From Phoronis australis (lineage: Eukaryota; Phoronida; Phoronidae): a stretch of DNA of 64,000 nucleotides. The stretch's first letter is position 1; each line of letters starts with the position of its first letter. The stretch spans positions 837,552 to 901,551 of the forward strand of contig NMRA01000110.1 of the NCBI GenBank assembly GCA_002633005.1, in the 5' to 3' direction. A program made the translations under genes and the position numbers. Shown piece by piece: positions 60,230 to 64,000 of this stretch. The notes below the pieces were generated by a model. The model ran no database searches. It was not told the DNA's origin and saw only the letters and a list, made by a program, of their open reading frames with translations.

Positions 60230-60800
60230 ACGCGCGCGCGCATGCACGCACGCAGGCACATGTATATATACATAGGTATTTACATGTATACACGATGACG
60301 TCAGGTGTTACGGAAATGTATGAATACCATAACCAATGAGCGTGCTTCGGAGAGTTCTTACACTCTCTGAGATTGGGTGTCGTAAAATACATGATGTTTT
60401 TTTAGAATTCCAAAACACCAACATTAATGGCATGCAACGAGCTACAAGATAAATACCCAGCCAAAAGAGGTCACTCTTATTCACAAATAAGGTCACGTTA
60501 ATGTGAAAATATAATTAGTAGACAATTGAGTGTAAGTTCATCCCATTTAACATATGCTATTCCTTACGTAGGAATCAAATTTGTGCATTTAGGAAAACTC
60601 AAACTTTTCTGGAATTGCAAAAAAATTTACTCACGACAAATTGGTAAAACTTCAGGTAAACTTGAAATCCAATGTCCAATCCAGGTCCCACAGCGTGATA
60701 ATGTTTCTCGATGAATCTTTCAGCGAAGTCATGGACAAGTTGGTTAAATCGTGATAGACCAATTTATTCCGGCGATTGGGAAGGTACATACGGGTTTCGG
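49419..60800 (+). CDS. Secreted WxxW-domain protein, multi-exon, 3' incomplete
   Basis: Proposed exons: 49419-49602 (signal peptide, acidic propeptide, ends KEE in phase 1), 52942-53021, 59389-59620 and 60724-60800. Donors are GTAAGT, GTAAGT, GTAAGT and GTGAGT; acceptors end ATATAG, TTCCAG and TTTCAG. Every junction keeps frame. Exon 2 encodes CTTWTDWLNNG...GDLETLALF and exon 3 EKVCNGETPIDAYC...CSPRRGLKCLN...CNEYKINFCC. Together these are one WxxW domain of the mucin/CILP type (Trp about 67 and 70, Cys-rich second half). Exon 4 opens a second domain (SWTSWLNRDRP, then GDWE). These disulfide-rich domains occur in secreted mucins and matrix proteins; the role here is unknown. The gene must continue; I could not find exon 5 before 64000. 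An alternative upstream in-frame Met (49353) is rejected because the paralogue aligns at 49419. Confidence 0.72.
52433..52663. repeat. Foldback (MITE-like) repeat, copy B
   Basis: The left CCAGGGGACCGTTCCAAGCG and right CTTGGAACGGCTCCCAGG are inverted ends. It is orthologous by position to 4949-5190 in the duplicated copy. Confidence 0.5.
53022..56914 (+). other. 5' part of the long second intron of the WxxW gene
   Basis: Several plus-strand open stretches (53522-53800, 53870-54320, 56666-56854) lack recognisable domains or consistent splice structure. No repeat family was identified apart from scattered ACATGT palindromes. Confidence 0.35.
56915..57937 (+). CDS. Ubiquitin-specific protease (peptidase C19), compact and intronless
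   Basis: This is a 340-residue uninterrupted frame; the start is the Met directly after an in-frame TAA. The Cys box is FGLCNIGNTCFVNSTLQAIF (catalytic Cys84). QQDAHEFLLWLLN follows at about 148-160. A Cys4 zinc-ribbon pair is formed by CNNC (192-195) and CPNC (239-242), and PKYLCIHILR is conserved fold sequence. The His box is GGHYTCCV (His303), then WINFDDSTV with the catalytic Asp/Asn position at about 319, and the usual C-terminal AYIAIYEL. All catalytic elements are intact. USPs cleave ubiquitin from proteins or chains. At 340 residues it is near the minimum size and has about 70 residues before the catalytic core with no known domain. It lies on the same strand in an intron of the WxxW gene. 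A retrocopy, or cargo of a mobile element, are both possible. Confidence 0.9.
   Translation: MNFLEVPKEIKKQAYQTASQTALRCSYTIYLSRNKQFTEWQLCNISKPKIETQVATSSSPIPRKTNKKSTKDKRFGLCNIGNTCFVNSTLQAIFSCNLNWHKYNINKKNNMKTILVNTYEATKRYTSTPSEILNKLRLQNNSLGNGSQQDAHEFLLWLLNQWHVDTLAHNADNVTSEVTSTFQHVKKQTRSCNNCTTTKEKTQIDWELTVYLPTLRKEITMQELWHSLWTSLDIEDFSCPNCNSLSGQLTWSLVKPPKYLCIHILRTATNGEKINTKISSYDLSGYKIKAVIEHHGRKTTGGHYTCCVKSSAWEWINFDDSTVTSTSKPPQDAYIAIYEL
57938..59388 (+). other. 3' part of WxxW-gene intron 2
   Basis: No second gene is recognised. There is no clear poly-A tail or direct repeat flanking the protease frame, so a retrocopy origin is not demonstrated. Confidence 0.35.
60055..60290. repeat. (CA)n/(CG)n microsatellite
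   Basis: Long runs of CACACA and CGCGCG with ATATAT and ACATGT interruptions. It lies between WxxW exons 3 and 4. Open frames across it on both strands are artefacts of the dinucleotide repeat. Confidence 0.95.
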
Positions 60801-63800
60801 GTGAGTGTTTCTGAGTGAAATAAACTGCCAGGCCTCTTCTTATAAATTAAGGATAATATCTAACCTTATTCATAAAAATTGGCCATTTTTACAATATTTC
60901 AGATGTGTCTATAAAATACCTTATCTTCATTCTCGGGGAACTTCAAATACAGAATCTATACCGCGTAGTGAGAAAAAAAAAGAATTTAGCAGAACCACCT
61001 CGGAACCGCACGACCGCTTGGATATTTGTTTTTCTACTTATCCAAGATCAAAGTATAAGGGCTTTCGATCAAATCGAATCTCCCGCTAGGCACAGAACAG
61101 CTTCGTGTACCCTCAGCTCTTTCATTCACAAAGTCTCCATAATGTCGAGCCAACGAGGTGCACTTATGATCGAATGGTGCCGAGACAAAGACAAAACGTA
61201 TCTTGATCCTATGGGAGTTGTGCGTCTACTTGCGTACGACCGTTAGCGTTGCAAAGTAATGATATGAGTCGCATCAGGACTCTGTGGTCACGAACACAGC
61301 AAGTTGTGAAAAGAGATAAATTTCCACCATAATTCCTTAATTCAATTAATAAGTTGACATTTCGATGTTTCGATCCGATGCTAATAACGTACTTTAACCA
61401 CCGATTCGATTTTTTGTTATCCATTTCTTACTCGGTTTCCTATCAGTCTCCTAGCATGTGACGTGTACAGGATAGGTGTATAACAATGAACTGTCACGTA
61501 GAATGTACTTAGAAAGTAGCTCGTAAACAACACTAAAAGTTGGGAACGATAAGTCTGTTAGTTTGAAGTTTTAAGAATAATTAAGTTAGTTACGCTGCAA
61601 AATTCAATTGACATTGCGAGTGAACGATAAAATAGATAACATAGTTAAAGCCTGTATAGATTATGTGTATCGAAACCAAGTTTTAACCAAATAATTAACC
61701 GAAGATTTTGACATTAGTTCTCGAAAACGGCTTGGTGGACTTAGATGAAGCTTTCCAAACTTAATATTTAGTCATCAATCTGAAAAACGGTGTTAGGATT
61801 TTTGATATAAAAGCCTAGTTTTCGCATAATTTGATAAAGACGAGTACGATTTCAACTTTTTACAAACATACCTTACGTTTTGCGAGTTGATTTGTTATAG
61901 AAACCAAACGAACAGACTAATCGGAAATTTCTAATAGCGTTTTTGAGGAAAGTGGTGAAGTTTTCATTAAAAAAATGTTTCATGAAAATCGACCGAGGGG
62001 TCATTTTGCTATGAATGTACTAATCTTAAAAATTTTGAATTACATGTAAACATGTTTTTACGTAAAAATAATAATGGAATACAAATACAAAAAGTATACT
62101 TTCCTGGTCTTTGATCTTTCAGAAAATAAATACTTTTACTAGTTGATCAAGCTAAGTATTTTGGTATGCTCGTTAGAAAGCAGGCCACTAAATAAGGTTG
62201 GACATAACCTTAAGTTTTATGTGGCCTACCATTCAGATACAACGTGTTGCCGTATTGTTAAATTATTCAAATACATGTGTATTAACAAAACCATACGTTT
62301 TATTCAGTGAATACCTCTTTTTCTCAAGCACATGTGCCGGGGTTTTCTGTAGATAAGCCTACCTGATGAAACACCCATGTGCGTTTATTCGGAAAATTAT
62401 GCCGAATAAACGCCCATGGGCTTGCCAAGTGTCTAGATAGTGGGGCCTGAATTCGGAAAAGTTCCTCTTAAAAGCCCACTTATCGTCAACTTTAAGTCAC
62501 ATATTCAGTTTTTGGAGCATTTATTAGGCCTATTCAAAAAAGCGAAAAATGTGTTGCCGAACTATGCATTTATTAACATAAATTTATAAAGAAATAATTA
62601 AAAATCTGTCCATGTCAATGTGTTCATCCCGTAGAGACTATTTGCCCATAAGCAGCTATGCCGCAACATTAAAACACTATGATAATGATGTCTTGAAAGA
62701 TTTGCCACGTGGCTGAAGATACAAATTCCAGGAGTTTCTCGTAGTATGGGTGGCGGCATTACCCCCGCCGGGTTTACATTTTTTCTCGCCGTTTTCAAGC
62801 CAGTACTGATACTGCTCTTTCAACCTAGCTTTGAACAGACGTTAAAATAAACAACAAATGGCTGAAGGAAATAGGTCACTTTGGCTTGAATTATCTTCAC
62901 GACATTATTCGATTTTCTAAACTCTGCGGATACAGTCTCTGCACCGTGGCTCCGATGTGTGTCCATGGGCAAAAGCGATTTGTCGATGTTGAAATAAAGA
63001 CCTCGCCTCATCACTACTATATATATCTATTGCATCATAAGCGTCTCGTTCATGGATTCCCTACCTGAACTTCAATGTTGTTGGGTACACGCTTTAACGG
63101 TACAACATGAAAGTAGACAAAGACGGATTTGCGGTTGGGCCATATCAAGAAAACTGGCTACAATTTGTTATTTTTTCACAATACGAAGTGGCCGAGTATT
63201 CGAGCCTGCCGAAGTTCATAGAATCTCTGATGATCGACCTTAGATGCTTTCATCTTTGTCACAAGGAGGTGTAGAAGTGTCATGCACATACACTTTCTTG
63301 TCCCGCAGGACAGATATTACAAAACTTGATAAGTTGCTAGACAAGGTTTACTTACAAAAATACTTATCGCGCTTCATGCTGGTATTTACGTCACGGAAAT
63401 TATGACTTTCCGTTTACACGCCCCCTTTTCCGAATAAACACTGGAGCATTCATTAGCGTTCCTAAAGTGCCTAAAAGTTTTCCGCCCATGGGCTAATTTA
63501 CTGAAATCCCCGGTACAAAGAATGTGCGTACTATGCTATTCAAGTTCATAATTTATGCCATTCTGCCATTGGTTGGGTCACGAGATGGCGTCTTTTCAGT
63601 AAAGTGAAAAGAAAATGAACAGTGTGTCCATACTCAAGCATCTATTTCAAAACCACTGGAAAACATTTCCATGAAATAATAATCCAAAAGTCGACGTTTA
63701 AAACGGTTATTCCAACTTTTTGAATTCTTTCCATTTTTTTGCTTAATGTTACCCATTTCATAAAAAATCAAAATGTTCTCATATTTTGTTAGCACTATGT

Positions 63801-64000
63801 CAAAAGGGAAATGTTTTCAGAATACTTCCAACAAGGATTTGGAAAACTGTACCAATCATACTAATACTCTTTTATTCGAATTAGATCAGCTATTTCTGAA
63901 TAAGTCAGATTTTAATGATGTGTAGATTTATTTGTAACCTGATTAAATTTACAACAAAGGTATTCAACCTAGGGTCGTCAAGTTTAAAGCCTTTAACGAT
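60801..64000. other. Downstream region, no gene recognised
   Basis: The next WxxW exon should start in phase 0 with a Cys-rich second half; I found no convincing candidate. GCGTTTATTCGG and its reverse at 62381-62410, plus CCCATGGGC at 62412 and 63486, suggest a decayed inverted-repeat element about 1.1 kb long. Confidence 0.3.

Noticed and set aside
59979..60339. Cys/Val- and Thr/His-rich open frames on both strands
   Set aside because: They are translations of a (CA)n/(CG)n microsatellite.
62900..63010. Candidate WxxW exon 5 (acceptor-like GGATACAG, then DVCPWAKAICRC)
   Set aside because: The frame stops a few codons later and the required Cys-rich second half is absent.

Overview
The window looks like nuclear DNA from a marine invertebrate. 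It is AT-rich and intron-containing, rich in ACATGT/TACATGTA palindromes, and crowded with decayed transposons of many classes. Nothing in it fixes the phylum; a lophotrochozoan (mollusc or brachiopod type) is my guess. No bacterial-style operons, CRISPR arrays or confident RNA genes were seen.

Host genes. (1) A secreted carboxylesterase/cholinesterase-family gene lies on the minus strand (9551-5864). Three exons join in phase: a signal-peptide exon, a 1.47 kb catalytic exon and a C-terminal exon. (2) A secreted WxxW-domain gene lies on the plus strand (49419 to at least 60800). It has a signal-peptide/acidic propeptide exon, then exon pairs that each encode one WxxW module, with a regular 1-0-1-0 intron phase pattern. 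The gene continues past what I can see. (3) A paralogous copy of that first exon, with flanking DNA, sits 45.7 kb away at 3700. (4) A compact, apparently intact, intronless ubiquitin-specific protease (56915-57937) lies on the same strand inside the long second intron of the WxxW gene.

Layout. 1-764: 3' end of a Ty3/gypsy element inserted into a DDE_1 (pogo/Tigger-like) transposase pseudogene (765-2360). 3.4-5.2 kb: copy A of the duplicated secreted-peptide exon. 5.9-9.6 kb: carboxylesterase. 10-20 kb: repeat-rich spacer with a LINE tail, a nonautonomous DNA transposon, an ACTCGA-motif array and a hAT remnant. 21.6-26.8 kb: four decayed LINE pieces. 27.4-29.9 kb: a long-TIR foldback element, a small foldback and a second copy of the nonautonomous family. 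30-32.3 kb: an integrase-core pseudogene and a THAP-domain pseudogene. 33-38 kb: small foldbacks, a PIF1/Helitron-type helicase remnant and the third copy of the nonautonomous family. 38.8-49.0 kb: a 10 kb Ty3/gypsy element on the minus strand. 49.2-60.8 kb: duplicated copy B and the rest of the WxxW gene. 60.8-64 kb: nothing recognised.

The most notable system is the 10 kb retroelement. It carries gag, protease, reverse transcriptase/RNase H, integrase, an F-protein-like envelope gene (furin-type site, fusion-peptide-like segment, C-terminal membrane anchor) and a further unidentified reading frame between env and the 3' LTR. Its U3 holds 129-bp tandem repeats. It is no longer intact: several frameshifts and stops break it, and a LINE fragment has replaced part of the 5' LTR, the primer-binding site and the start of gag.
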